This document shows positions 11,684 to 30,000 of a DNA stretch of 64,000 bases, piece by piece (position 1 is the stretch's first letter; each line of letters starts with the position of its first letter). The translations under genes and the position numbers were made by a program. Source of the DNA: Litoditis marina (taxonomy: Eukaryota > Nematoda > Chromadorea > Rhabditida > Rhabditidae); contig OZ038439.1 of the NCBI GenBank assembly GCA_964036275.1, positions 15,484,330-15,548,329 on the forward strand. The letters are read 5' to 3'. Below the pieces are notes generated by a model. That model was not told where the DNA came from, did not search any database, and saw only the letters and a program-made list of their open reading frames with translations.

Positions 11684-12325
11684 TGGTAGGTGGAAAAAAA
11701 GCTGCTGGTAGGTGGAAAAAAAAGCGAAACGACTCTGGGATGGTTATAGTGTATTACACTTGCATATGGACTCGAACGAAGTTAAATTAAGTTACATCGC
11801 ACTTTTGATCAGTTCGTCGATATTTCGTCGAAATTAATTTTGCGATTCCTTACCGAAATTTCCTAGAAATGTCTCGGAAGTGATCGAAAGGCTGTCACGG
11901 AGAACGGCGATTGTTCATACAATCTAACATTCTTAGCATTGATTATCACAGATAGTTAGATTTTAGGGTTATCACTACAAGTTAATGGAACGCATATGTT
12001 AAACCTATCCAAACACTAGCAGATGTCGTTTATGTCACTAGGGGTTAGGTTCCTTCCCTTGTTTCAGGTGGGTATGAAATCGAGTTGCCAATCTAAAAAC
12101 TTGTTATCGTAACCTAAGAATTAATACGTCCTCCTAGAAAGAAAGACTAGAATGAGAACGAAAACCAATACATTTTCGACCCCTTTTCTCCCTTCCAAGT
12201 TGGTTTTTTATATATTCGATCACTCCGAAACGGAGAGATTCGATTCAATTACCGTGTCCATTAGTCCGACTGGTGATCGTCCTTGTGATACCGTATGAAG
12301 GGTGGGAAACAGAGAAGATAGACAA
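11684..12325. other. No gene seen
   Basis: Contains a short tandem repeat (GCTGCTGGTAGGTGGAAAAAA twice, near 11677-11725) and otherwise AT-rich sequence without coding signal. Confidence 0.4.
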
Positions 12326-13740
12326 TATCCCTCTCTCTTTCTCCAGGACTCCCTCTCTCTCTCTCTCCCTCTCTCTCTCTCTTTCTTCAGGACTCTCTCT
12401 TCTCTTCCTCTCTTTATATCTCCGTTTCTATAGGGCCAGATTTCGTGAATTCGAAACACAGCATGATAGGGCAGTATGACATCCCATATGTTCTCTCTCT
12501 CTCTCAATGCTCTCTCTTTCTCTCTTTTCCTCTCTCCCTCATTTATCTCTTTCTCTCTCTGTCAATCTCTCATACTCCTTCCCTCTCTGCGTTCCTATCT
12601 TCCTCTGTATCCTCTTCTCTCCTACCTATATTCTCTCCGCAAGTTTCACTCCCACTTGGCACCTATCCAAGCAAACATTGTAAGCATGAGTGCGCTACTC
12701 TCTCCTTCTCTTTCTCTCTCTCTTTCTTGCTGTCTTTCTCTCTCTCTCTCTATCCATTACTCTGCCACAGTCCCTAATCCCTCCCCTCTCTACTTCTCTA
12801 TCTTCCCAGAGTCCTCTTCTCTTCTCTCCTACCTATCTTCTCTGCAAGTTTCACTCCCACTTGGCACCTATCCAAGCAAACATTGTAAGCATGAGTGCGC
12901 TAAACGTAGCCGTTTGTCGATGCTATTGTTCTATTTAGGGAAGGGTAGGCAGACCACCCACAGAGAGTACATGACAATTAGTACATTTACACCCGGCACA
13001 GATGGGGAGGGAAGGAGGGAGGAGACGCAGAGAAAGAGAGATGATCAGAGAGAGGAGATAGGGAGAGATAGGATGAGGAGCAGGGAGAAGACGCAGAGAA
13101 AGAGAGAGGATGGAGAACAAGACGAGAAAGATGTACGGAAAATTCAGAAGGGAATAGACGCAGTCAAAAAGAAAGAAAGAGAGGAAGCGGATGAGAGAGA
13201 AGAAGGGGAAGGAGAAGGAAGAAGACAAGCAGAGAACGAGATGAGGTAAAGAGAGAGTAATAAGCGATAACAAGAGAAGGTAAGAAGAAGAGAAGTAGAG
13301 AAGAAGTGAGAAGGTAAGAAGAAGAGAAGAGGTAAACCAGATAAAAAGATACATTGAATCCCAAAAACAGAGGAACAAACAGAAGCAGAGGGAAAAGGCA
13401 AGATAGTGAAAAAAAAAACATTTGAACAATCGAAACTTGTGAAGAAAATGTAGAGAGCAAATAACAGAAGTAAGAGGTAAACAGAGACATGATAAAGCGT
13501 TAACTGTACATAACTTTCATAGTGCCTCATTCTTCCTCACATACTCTCCCTCACTTTGTCTTTTGTTCTGGTTCACTTGTGATTTTTCTTTTCTCCTCTT
13601 TCGCTTTCTCTCTCATCTCTTCACTTCCTCCTCTCTTCTCTCTCTCTCGGTATCTCCCCCTCTCTACTCTCTCCCTCTTGCCCTCCTCTCTCTCTCTCTT
13701 CCTCTTTCCCCCCTCTCCATTTTCCCTAACGTCACCTATC
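12326..13740. repeat. Alternating polypyrimidine and polypurine tracts with embedded duplication
   Basis: CT-rich from 12326 to about 12850, GA-rich from about 13005 to 13500, then CT-rich again to 13735. A 59-bp non-repetitive segment is duplicated at about 12635-12692 and 12843-12901 (contains CACTTGGCACCTATCCAAGC). Long Ser/Leu or Arg/Glu frames here are by-products of composition. Confidence 0.8.
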
Positions 13741-13789
13741 TTTTCCCCGTTTCCTACTGTAGTCGCTATCTATTTGCCTTGAAAGCCAA

Positions 13790-15379
13790 TCCCTCCCCTA
13801 ATATCCGTAATTGAAATGCGCCGTGTCGACAGCAATAGCCTACCCATCCAGCTGACATACCGTAACCCGAGTAGAATGATTTCAAGAAGGAAAAAGACAG
13901 GGTGTAATAGTAAAGAGAAGTATATGTATTTTTAGTTATGCAGGAGATTTAAACAGAAAAAATGCAGGAGATTGGAAAAGAAAACACAGCAGAACAAAGC
14001 AATATGATTGATTCATAATGAAATGAATCACAAAAGTGAGTCGATTATGAGTTTCTTCAGCACAACGTACGGACAGTTATAAACTACATTGCTCACAAAG
14101 TTTTACATATTTCCCGCAGGCGTGCGTTACGCGTACTCAAACACATACAACTATACTCACACGTCTGATTCAGATGCAGCTGAGATTTCCACATTTCACA
14201 TGAATTGCGTTCATTGGAAATTGAGCTATTATACGTGAGCAACACTGGTATACATCACAGTTGACGTCAACAAACAGATTGTGAACAATTGGATGAGAAG
14301 TTTCTCATACATTCTGAATAATTTTCATTTTGAATAACTTGACCCGCATAGTTTTCTGTTGACTTTGCATAGTTTGCAACTTGGGGGTGAAGAGACTGTT
14401 CTATGTTACTAATACCTTGTATCAATACTAGAAGCCAATGCCAACCACCAGTAAGCCCTTCAACAAGCATCATCCCGCTGCCGACAGGTTACTGATATCG
14501 CACAACTATTTTGGAGAGAAACAAAACTTTATCAGAAAAAGTAGTTTATTGTTTTAATAGCAATGTGGAAGAAAATCAACTCTTCTGGGGTTATAGGTTT
14601 CCAGAAAAACTTTTCTTGGTTATCTCAATGAAAACGATTGCTTTTACCTACGGGTAGACTACATGACCTTTCAGTTGAATCAATAGTGAGAGATATTGTG
14701 TATTTGAGCTTGAAAGTTTGAAATTTGAAAGTTTACCGTTTTGAGTTATAATTTTTCTTACTGAAAATCATTGTTTCCACCCGTAGAGTAGTCTGTTTTT
14801 TTCTCGGATAGAGTTGAAAAAAACCTTTAGGATAATATATTGTTCATTAGACTCGACAACGAAACATGGAATACAGTACATTCTGCGACTCAAAAAACGA
14901 GTGCGCCATAAGCTCAATTCGGATCCGAAACAAACGAGAAATAGCCTGCTGACCGCAGAGGCTCAGACAACGAGAGCTTATGCGCAAGCGACTCGATCAA
15001 TACATTGTGGGTTCAAACTACAAGATGGTTGCTGACTCGCTTCCAGCTACGCAGCCAAATGGACACCTGACTGAGTATCATCTAGCGCGGCAGCAATCAC
15101 CCGCTGGCTGGATTTGTACATTCGCGAAACACTGATGAAACCGAATAAGTTATTACCGAATATTCTTTCTCAGAACAAAAGTGTCATCAGTCTTCCGCGC
15201 TAGCTACACATAAAAACTACGCAAATCGATAAAACCACCGAACTATGCACACAACAAATCACTCATAAATTATGGAATATCTCTAATTTGGCAAAACATT
15301 GTGCTGAGTTGTTCATAAATTTGTACTAGAATTCTGGATTGACCGCAAAAACTCGATAAATACAGCACAGTGTTCCGCT
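13790..15379. other. 3' flank of ceh-32, no gene supported
   Basis: AT-rich. The 68-codon minus-strand frame at 14267-14473 and the plus frame at 14814-15035 lack splice partners or motifs. The ceh-32 3' UTR should start at 15379 on the minus strand. Confidence 0.4.
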
Positions 15380-20177
<4,798 letters not shown>

Positions 20178-22470
20178 GGCGGCAACCGTACGCACAATGA
20201 TCCTCTCGGGTTCGCCAGTATGATAGGGGGCGGCGACGACGCTGATTGGTCGAATCGCCCCGGCCACGCCCCTTTTCGGTAACTGAGCGCCGCGCGCTGG
20301 GGGAAAGACATAAGACTATACTTTGTTTATTATTATATATTTGTTTTGTAACGGAATGATACAGTTAGGTATATCTTTATACAGTGATAACTAAGTGGAA
20401 GATGTTGTAAAATGTGTGAAACACATGAGAATTCGAAACGGGCATCATGAGTACAAGTTTAGTGATGTTTCTCTCATACTTTACCTGAAGGTTCTGTTCA
20501 TATTTATGATTAATTATCTGTTAGCTGAGGCCGTAAATGGAGTCGTTATGAATAAAATAGGAATTGCATGTTGGCTTCTGAGAGAAGGGATAGTTAAACT
20601 TTATAAATCTTAGATATTTTTTCACGTTAGATAGAACAGAAAGTATTAGAAGAGAGTTCAGGTCAAACTATGCCGTTATAATGACTGAACCTTTGCAAGA
20701 TTGTTGAGTTCAGACTCATAAGGAAATTTGCATTAGGCTGCTATTAATAGGCATATCGCTAGCGGGGAACGTGCGAAGAGCTAACTTTTTCGAATCGCCT
20801 AATTTGTGATAGCTGAAAAAATGAGATGATATGTGCCGGACTGAGTATGATATCATCTGGATGTTTCGTAAGTTCTATAAGATCACTTCAAATACTGCAT
20901 AAGATTTAGATGATTACACCCAAATATCTGTTAAGGTGGAGTTTGTTGTGTGTTGAACGCCGGTGTGTAACGAGAAAAGTTGCATTCTTCTGTGTAACTA
21001 CTACCTTTCTGAACGTTACAAAAGGTAACGAAGGATAAATGATCCCATTGTCTAATTATTCGTGGTTTCTGTGAACTAGTACGATGAAACTTTTTCGATT
21101 ATGCAGAACCCTATGAATGTTTCATTCGACGTATAAATGTTTGTTTGTCTATGTTTTCCCCGGCGGTTTCATTGTCTGCCGTGACTTAACCTCTTAAGAG
21201 GAAATGTATTCTTGAGTGGCAGTCGTCGACCAAAACACGTTTCCTTTCTAATCGAAGTAACTAAAGGCGGTGTTTTTGTGGTGGGCGATCGAGAGTCTTC
21301 GCTCTTCTGACGTTCTGATTAACAGGTCAACTCGAACGAAAAGAGTCACTTAACGGACACTTTTAGGGTTTTTGAAGACGAAATCTGTTCAAAAGTACCT
21401 TAGATTGGGTAATGAGTGCAGTTCCCAACAATTATGGTCAGGCTGAAAATGACTAACACATGAGAATTCCCGATCCGTAACGGATACAATGCACAATTCA
21501 TCATGCGTTAGTTTGGAGGAGTTCAGGTGAAAACCTATTACAATAAGTGATGTTCGCTTGGAAAATCTTCCAGATACCCGTAACGTATACTGGATATCGT
21601 GCTTCCGTTATCAGGGTCATACCGTAATCCGGGGTGATGATCCCTGCGGTCAGGGTCTTCCTGCTGGGACCCAACTCGCACCAACATCAGATAAGAAGCG
21701 CCGTTGCCGGTGGACACTTCACACGTGTTCACGCGTCAAAATGCCGGCAGCAGCCCTCATGAGGTGCTAAAAGAGAGAGAGAGGCACGTGTTAGAAAGAG
21801 TGAAATGAGTACGGTTGTTGTAGGGAGGGGTTAGTTTTCGTAACGGTGTCGTTGTAAGGAAGTGACAGAAAAGTTGTTGTATGTAATTGTAGTTGTAGTT
21901 AGAGTTGTTTGATTTTCGATAGTTCTCAATGAAAAACAAACATTACTATAGCGAGTATGGTGGTAACTTCGAGCGCAGTTGGCTGAATTGAACGTTCCTG
22001 TGATTGTATGCTACACTTGTAGTTTGAACGCATACTGCTTGAACAGAGATCGAATCGCATGTCTGTTACACAAACAGAAAACCCAATCCTGGAAGACCAG
22101 TTAAGATGGATTCAGATGTTTCTAGAATAGAGAATCGAGAACGGAGAGCTGTTTTCATCGTTCTATTGTTATTCAACTCATTCTGTCGATCACCACATTA
22201 TGATAAATAGGAACTATAGTATCGGGCGGTGGTCTTAAAGGGCGGAATCTCCTATTGATCCCGCGGGGATTTCGACGGATGATACGGTATCTTTTCGCGC
22301 CGCATTAGCGTCCCTCCAGTCCATTAGGAGAAACTGGCGAAAGACAAATACTCGCTTGTCACTACACAATTGAGACCGATTAGGGCTGGGTGGGGGTTGG
22401 AGTCAGATAGAGAGAGGGAGTGAAGAGGAGCAGAGAAACGGAAAAAACCTCACAATCGTGCATTCAGGTT
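20178..22470. other. ceh-32 upstream region
   Basis: 5' UTR and promoter of ceh-32 should lie just right of 20177. CTATTAATAG at about 20738 and the GC-richer blocks at 21580-21740 and 22230-22340 are non-repetitive and might be regulatory. No gene is supported. Confidence 0.35.
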
Positions 22471-22471
22471 T

Positions 22472-22473
<2 letters not shown>

Positions 22474-22547
<74 letters not shown>

Positions 22548-22570
22548 GTGAGAGAGAGGGGGGGGGGGGT
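22474..22570 (+). repeat. (GA)n microsatellite ending in a G-run
   Basis: About 35 GA units followed by GTGAGTGAGAGAGAGG and a run of ten or more G. Confidence 0.95.
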
Positions 22571-22859
22571 GGAGAGGAGAGAAAACTTCACTTTAGTGTC
22601 ATCTGAAGTCAGATAGAGGAAGGGACTGGAGAGAGGCAGAGAATCAGAAACTTTGAAATAGGAGTCATCTCAATTCGTGTCATTCTGATTGTTAAAACCA
22701 GAGTACAACAACGACATGAGAAGAATTTTTGTCGAGTAACTGTTCGTAACCCGAATTGCATAAATAATAAACACCACGTTTATGGCCCACTCTTTTCTGA
22801 AGTGTGGCACAGGCGCACTATTAGTCATAGGTGGAAACAGTGTGTCATACTGACATTAG

Positions 22860-24600
22860 AATATATTATTGCGCATTTTCATTATTACCATACAGTGTCT
22901 GTTTCTAGCTAGCCATTCTTATTTTTCATCTCCATCACGTTCTATTGATCGTATCACACTTTTTACTTCTTTCTCGCTATTCCCATCTCTTTTTCACAAT
23001 ATTTCTCTCTTTCTCTCTCTTATCTTTCCTCTTTTCTCGCTACGTCTCTATTTCTGTTACTTTCTCTCTCTCTTTTATTCCTCTCTCATATATCTATCTC
23101 TCTCTCTTTCTCCCTTCTCTCATTTTCTACCTATCATTACCCTCTCTTCCTCACCAAACAGTAGCCCATCATACGCTTGTTTACTTTTGTTCCACTTGAT
23201 GTAATCCCCCCTGCCAAATGCATGTCGATTAGTCGCTATTAGCACGGTGTCAAGCGCGTTGCGCAACAAAAAAGCACAGATGCGCCAGCCACGATACGCA
23301 TATACGTTTCCTGCGGACCGGGGATTTAACCGGGGTTGAGTTCCGGTTGGGTTGGGAACCAAATCGGTTACCCGAGAGAGATATGGCAGACCACGGACCA
23401 ACCAAAATTGGTTCCAGGTTATACTGGGGACCTGCTCGGGGTTAGATTCCAGTTTATCAGCGCTGATCTCCGAACCTGAACAGGAAAAGCTGTCGACGAA
23501 CCGGGATCAAACTGTCGAGTTATGGTTTTGTCAACACTGAGGATCTAACCGGAATACGACACGGTTGAACTGAGGATTTGGGCGCGAGATATTATGTTTC
23601 TCTTTTCGCGTTCTCTGTCTCTTCCTTTTTTTCTCCCTCTCTCTCTCTCTCTCTCCCTCTCTCTCTCTCTTTCCTCCTTTTTGTTATCGTTGTCCTCATG
23701 GCAGTGCCTTCTAATCCACTGTCTACTGTTACATGCTCCAACCTCTCCAGTTTCGCCTAATCTTCCTAGATAAATCTCTCTATGACGTCATCACAATCTG
23801 GCTATATACTGTAATCGCTCTGTGTTTTGACATGTACGTATTCGATTACAAGACAACCACTCGGCTCGAATACCGTAATCTCATATTCCACTCGAGCCGC
23901 GAGCACTGCGTCTTTAAGGTCAACACATCGCCAGATTCCTCAATAACACCGATTGAAGTGATTCTGTTGAAAGTTAGTTAGGGTTTTTTTAAAATGTTAT
24001 AGTTGATTAGGGTTGTTAAGGTCGAAACTTAAAGTCGAATAAGAACCTCACTGTCAATAGAACCACATATTCACACAAAGTTCACCCATGCAATTAGTTG
24101 GTTAAGTTTTAGTTTTGCGTAATTGTAGTTTTTTCTTACATAGGCTTCTGTGGTAGTTACTCATGTCACGTACCCAGAAACTTTTATTTTCTCTTTCGTG
24201 GATAATTTGTGAGAACGTTGGTGGTTTGTTAGAAACAGACAAGAATAGGATCGGATAGTTTTCCGGATCCGGTTTTCCGAGAAGGCTAACCACTTGAACG
24301 TGTACAGATAGAGTGGACACCGCTCTTTGATGTTGAATTTTGCCAGGAGCACTCAAAACTATTTTCACCGTGAATAAACAACGAATTGTGTTATACATAT
24401 AAGTTGAGATACCGAAAAGGGAAGTATTCTTCACATCTGCCCTCTATCACATTCCCTTTCTTTCACTCTCCTTCTCTCTTCCTCTCTCTTTTCTCACTCT
24501 CTCCCTCTCTCTCCATCCGTCTCTCCCTCTATCTATTCTTCTCTCTTTCTTTCTCTAACTGCTTCTTCTACCCACTATCTCCTTGCAGGGGAAAATAACC
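22860..24600 (+). repeat. CT-rich low-complexity blocks with intervening unassigned sequence
   Basis: CT-rich stretches at about 22945-23150, 23630-23680 and 24465-24560. The segments between have no splice-supported coding exon; the 82-codon frame at 23733-23981 has no recognisable feature. Confidence 0.6.
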
Positions 24601-25220
24601 CGATTGGGAAACCTTGACCACCGTAATCCTGTTAGTTCGTGGTGGAATACACAGTCACTGATACAACGTATCGATGCACGCAACTGAGAAACTATATCGA
24701 TTTGTTGAGGGGACGGTTTTATAATCTTAAATTTTTATTTGAAACGACCCATTAGAATTAAAGTTAGTTCAGTCTCACTGCGTATCGAAACAAGACACAA
24801 TTGGTTCTTTATCAGATTAGTCGCGAGTGTTTGTATCGAAATTTGAGACGAAATTGTTTTTGAACACTCCTGTTGTCTGGACTGGAGTATATAAGACGAC
24901 CAATTTCAAACTTTTCACAAAATCTGGCTTTTTCACAGATTTACAGCTTTTTCTGTGAAGTAAATAGAAAAATCGGGTTTCTCATGTTTTACGCGATTTT
25001 CTGTGAAATTGTACCCCATTCTAACAATATTGGCAGATTTCACGCAATCGGGCCAAATCTGGAAATTTATAGAGAATTTCAATATGAAATATTCATTGTC
25101 CGAACCATAGAAATTTTCAATTGAAATTTTTACTATAGATATTTTCAATAGGAAATATCCATAATAGAGAATTCCAATTGAAATTTTCTATGGTAATCAG
25201 TGGATTGCAACAAAACTTAC

Positions 25221-25288
25221 AACCACCGGAATCGAACCTGCCACCTTGTGGTTATAAAGCGAGCACTCTACCACTGCGCCACGAGCGC
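25221..25288 (-). pseudogene. tRNA-like sequence inside foldback element
   Basis: A-box GTGGCGCAGTGGTAGAGTG and B-box AGGTTCGATTCC on the minus strand; TTTATAA sits where an anticodon loop would be. The acceptor and anticodon stems do not pair well. Confidence 0.5.
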
Positions 25289-25382
25289 ACTAGTTAGGAC
25301 AGACAACTGCGCATAGTTATACCAGGGAATTGATGCCGCATTGACCGTTATATGAAGCTTCCTATCTCTCCTAAGAAATGTG

Positions 25383-25450
25383 TCACAATAGCGCAGCGGC
25401 TAGTGAGTCGGACTACAAAACTGAGGTCGCAGGTTCGAATCCTTTCACGG
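25383..25450 (+). pseudogene. tRNA-like sequence inside foldback element
   Basis: A-box TAGCGCAGCGGCTAGTGAG and B-box AGGTTCGAATCC on the plus strand. The acceptor ends do not pair. Confidence 0.5.
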
Positions 25451-26049
25451 AATATTTTGTTCACATACTTCGCTAATATAAACTATGAATATTCCTAATT
25501 GAAATTATTCATAGTTAAAGGTGAAACTACATTTGTGAATAATTATTCGTGTTATGAAATATTTCAATTGAAATTATTCATAATGGGAAATTTCAATTGA
25601 AATTATTCATAATGGAAAATTTCAAAAATTTCAATTTCACGAATTTTTCATATGAGTGTCTCTTATTGATAATTTCAATTGCTATTCTCTATGAGTACCA
25701 AACGCGCTGTACTCATAGAAAATCTGAAGAAATGCCTCGAATCGGGTTTTCCTCTTAAATTGTAGCCTCTATATTTGTTTCACAGAAAGTGTTGTAAATC
25801 TGTGAAAAAGCCGAATTTTGTGAAAAGTTTGAAATTCGTCGTCTTATATGATTCGATTCATTTGAAATTTCCCAAAGCAGAGTTCTTCAAGTCCCGACGA
25901 CAGTTGCAAGACGCTTCCACTATGCGTATTTTTCAACACAGTCAAAAGGGACTCAAACTCGATCGAGCCTGTGTTGTAGTCTGTGTTGTGTTGTAGTTAT
26001 AATTTGTCAGAGACTTCGTAATTAACCTTCGTAACTTAGACCTGAAATG

Positions 26050-26260
26050 TTGCTCGCCACATCAGAAAAAAATCTATCGCTGGTACCTGCTGTCAATTAG
26101 CCGATTGCACTGCTCGTATTGCTGAAGCACGTGTTTCGAGCAAACAGATCCGTCGGCGGTGTGTTGCGTATCACCGCCGCCTACCGTACCCCCGTAATAG
26201 TCGGCTGTTTTGATACTGAGAGGGAGCGTTGCGCGGCTCAGCCAGCTAGCATTGTGTGTG
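26050..26260. promoter_or_regulatory. Non-repetitive GC-richer block, possible cis-regulatory module
   Basis: Complex sequence with GTCAATTAGCC, GCACGTG and repeated CGCCGCC-type words in an otherwise repeat-rich gene desert upstream of ceh-32. No coding frame. Function is inference. Confidence 0.25.
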
Positions 26261-26739
26261 CTTAGTGGCGAGTAATGAGCGAGAATTGATGTGTGTGTTG
26301 ACTCTTGTCGAGCGAAACGCTACATATCAGATTGCGAGGGACCGCTTCCTTCTCTTGTTCTCTCTTTATCTCTTGTTCTCTCTCTCTCATTCTCTGGTTC
26401 TCTCTATAGCTCTTACACTTTTTCTTCCCATTCTTCTTCATCTAAATTGTGCCATTTTGATGTATGCCGATTGTTTTAACTTGTTTTGTTAGTCATATGT
26501 TCATTTATTTTCCCAAAATGCATTTTGTGTTTCAGCGATCTCCACCGATTTCCGACGAATTAGAGAAGGAGACCGGACAAAGTAGTTCGCCGAGAGAGAA
26601 AACTGAAAAAGAGTCATTACGACAGACAGAGTTGAGAGAAAAGTAAAAGGTTCGGTAATGTGACTTTTGTAGTTGAAAAAGAGAGGTCAAGACAGGTACG
26701 GCATGACAATGTTGCAGATGATGACAAGAAGGAGAGAAA

Positions 26740-26980
26740 AAGAGAAAAAGACGAAACTCACAGAGAAAAAGAGAAGAGGGACAGAAACAGAGAGAGAGAG
26801 TGGAGAAAGAGATATAGAACGGTAGAGAAAGCATATGAGAGAGAGAAAGATAGAGAGAAAGATAGAGAGAAGAGGGAGATAAACAGAGACAGAGAGAGAA
26901 GAGAAAGATATTTTTATTTAGAGAGGTAGAGAGAATAACAGAGAGAGGAAGACAGAGAGAGAGAGAGGGAGAGAGAGAGA

Positions 26981-27022
<42 letters not shown>
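26740..27022 (+). repeat. Polypurine tract ending in (GA)n
   Basis: Almost purely A and G, ending in about 20 uninterrupted GA units. The long Leu/Ser frame on the other strand is a composition artefact. Confidence 0.9.
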
Positions 27023-27025
<3 letters not shown>

Positions 27026-30000
27026 AGATCAGATATAGTTCATGAACTATTGTGCTTGTAATCCTGCCCTCTTGCGTGTCAGCCATAGACTTCTCAGCAT
27101 AATTACGTCAATCTGTTCTGCTTTGAATGGAAGGGCTAAGGTCGCCTCTATTACCTCCACTTATACCCCTATTGTGCTGCACACCCAACTTTCTCACCAA
27201 CCCTCCTACCGTATGCTATGATTGAAAGAAACATGTTGAGAGTGCATTGAACCCGGCCGGCTCCCCGCGGTGAGACCAATTTACACTATACTCATGGAAA
27301 AGTCGCTCGGACAAGTTGCACACCGAATTAGGTGTGACGTAGGATGTGGAAATTGCTCCAGGGAAGGCTGGGTTGTAGTTTGATCCCGTACAGTTCACTC
27401 TCAACTTAACAATGTGATCAAACTACAATGAACCTATGCAAATGCGTGGTTAGGTGGTATGACAGTACGATACGCTCGATTATATGATTAGGACATCTTT
27501 ACCCAGTCTGGTATGTTCCGAATACTTTGTTCAGCGACCTGTTTCAAGTTAACTATTTCGTCATCATTCCCAATGGAGAACTCATCTGAAAATCTGAAAA
27601 GTAGGACATGGACACCAATTTTCATACACATATAGGATTTGTCAAACCGTTGTGGACACCGTACCATCGATTTTGTATGGGACGGGGTTTGGCGAGCGGC
27701 CAGTTCGTCTGCGTATCATTGATCTACTCACTCTCTCAATTGCTTGCAGATAATCAACGACCGCTCGCCCCGCATCGTTCAATCAACTGAACCCTCTGCT
27801 GTCTTTATCAGGAAAATGGCGACTATATGAACGATATTCCTGACATTTTTGATCTAAAACTGTTTCATGCTGATTAGTAGGCGTCGCGGCCGCGTCGCGG
27901 TCAGTTGATTGTGTTTCAATGACCCATCGATGTTTGTGTATGTTAAGAAGCAGCGATCGCTGCTCGGAAGCCGATTAAAGGGGAGAGAAACGGAGTGTGC
28001 TTCAGATTAGAATAAGAGGATGAATGGTGGAGGGACAGCTGGCTGCTCATTATTAACTGTAATAACGGGCAGAATAGAATTTTCGTAAACTGGTGTTTGA
28101 CCTACCAGCCACAATATCGATCGTGATTCAGACACAGTAACTTCAATCTGATTTGCTGGGTTTGTAGTTCGATGTCGATGGTTTGTAGTTCGATGTCGAT
28201 GAACAATTTGAAGGAGAAGAATATACTGACAACTGGCTACTCACTGTTAAGTGTAACAAAAAACTAGAATTGGGGAAGATTGAGGTTTGACCTACCTGTT
28301 CACATCTACAACATCGGAAAATCTAAAGCTGGTAGACATAATTATATCTTTAGTTTGTCGTTTGAAGCCGGTGCGATGTATGCACAACAATTACAATTCA
28401 TGTTTTATTCTCGTCGCTCCTCGAGTACAGTAGTCTAGAACTTTTGTTCAACGCATCCATATATTTGACACGCTGTATCATATATCATACTATAAGTGAG
28501 ATAAACCTCGAGTCTTTCAGCAATCTCTAAACGGTTCCAAAACCGTGCTCCATGTGATGTATCGCGGTTGGCTGCTCGAGTACTCACGATAATCACATCG
28601 CAGCGAATATGTTTGCACAGCTCTCCTGTTGCACTGCACATTCCATGGATACCGTATACTAGCGGGCGCCGGGCGCAATGGAGCACTCTTTGCTCTGATA
28701 CGAATCGGTGGTGTCCAATTACAAGCAGCACGCTGGCGCGAGAAGGTACGGTAGTTGGGACACAAACAGTGCTGGTATGTCCTTCCGCGTGGAAATAAAT
28801 AAGAGAATAACTTTCTCGGCTGTATTGATGAGGGGTCAGAGGTTGTTTCGAAAAAAATTATTCTGAAATTTTGCTTTTTCGAATCTTGTTGAGTGTTGAC
28901 GTTGTATTTTCTGTACACTGTTCACCGTAGTTTGAAATTGCTCCAAAACTGTTTTTCTTCCGATTTCAGTTTTTCAAATTAAAGTATTTGAATTAGTGCT
29001 TATTGTCACACGACAAAATATGAGTGCCACGGTTCGTCTCAAACATTTGCTTTAGATAATATCGGCTGAATTTCACATGTACAATGAATAACTATAGTTG
29101 TGCGCTTCCGTTAAATTTCACACAACACAATATGAAACCACCGTACATCTGCATCATTGGTTGGGCGACGACTATAGGTGTGAACGGCCCAATTAGGTTA
29201 TTAATCGCCGGATCCAATGTATGTGATTGTGTGGTACCTGGGCCGGCGATGAATGTCAACAATGTGTAATTTGTGTCTACTAATGGCCGGTTAATTGGTG
29301 CGGGTCTTTGGTAGCCGACATCCTGGCTACATGACCTTCTCCCTTTCAGAGACACCTAGGTTGATTTCAGGCATAGGGATTTTGTAGTCGAGTTGTAGTT
29401 TGAACGCACGGGAGCTATTTACAAGTACGGCCTTCTTCTTCTTACATACATTTAGGTAAATCGATTTCAGGCTCATGGTATGTTCGTATTTGAATTGTGC
29501 GTTGAACCCAGTGGGTTCGAGCTACAAGATCAATTGATTGAAGCGACGGTATCCGACATCCCCTCCACCTGATCTTCTCTCGTTCACAGATACCAAGGAG
29601 AAATCAATTTCAGATTGGAGGTGTTAGTATTTAAGTTGTAGTATGAGCACAGCGTGATCAAACTGTAAAGACAACCGAGTGGAGCAACGTGTACAGTTCA
29701 TACCTATCCTTCCAACATTTTTTTTACCGGACATACAAATTCTGAGTTGTACGTTTTTGTGCTGCTGGGATTGTCTGATGCTTCAGAGGAGAAACAACAA
29801 ATTTATCCTGCGTATCGATTTGAGTACGGATATATGGACATATATTCCTCACCACAGCATAACAAGCAAGACTTGTACTCGAGTCGCTGTATTTGTAGTT
29901 TGTCCTGATGCAAAAAAGAAAACAAAATTTTGTTGTTTTTCGATCAGAATACAACCGATTTATGGTCACACATAACATTTGCACCACATAGCATAACAAT

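Larger units (their letters stand above)
24888..25850. mobile_element. Foldback element containing two tRNA-like modules
   Basis: The first about 85 bp (TATATAAGACGACCAATTTC onward) return inverted at the right end (GAAATTCGTCGTCTTATATG) with few mismatches. The interior repeats AATTTCAATTGAAATT palindromes and carries two tRNA-like sequences in opposite orientation (25221-25288 minus, 25383-25450 plus). There is no transposase frame, so it is non-autonomous. Confidence 0.7.

Noticed and set aside
12476..13249. 257-codon plus-strand frame, Ser/Leu-rich then Arg/Glu-rich
   Set aside because: It runs straight through CT- and GA-microsatellite sequence; the composition alone keeps it open.
12935..13429. 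164-codon minus-strand Leu/Ser/Phe frame
   Set aside because: Complement of the polypurine tract; no motif or splice context.
26532..27086. 184-codon minus-strand Ser/Leu frame
   Set aside because: Simple-repeat artefact over the (GA)n tract.
28435..28918. Two overlapping minus-strand frames of about 100-133 codons
   Set aside because: No motif, no bounded splice sites and no codon pattern; probably chance in a GC-richer block.
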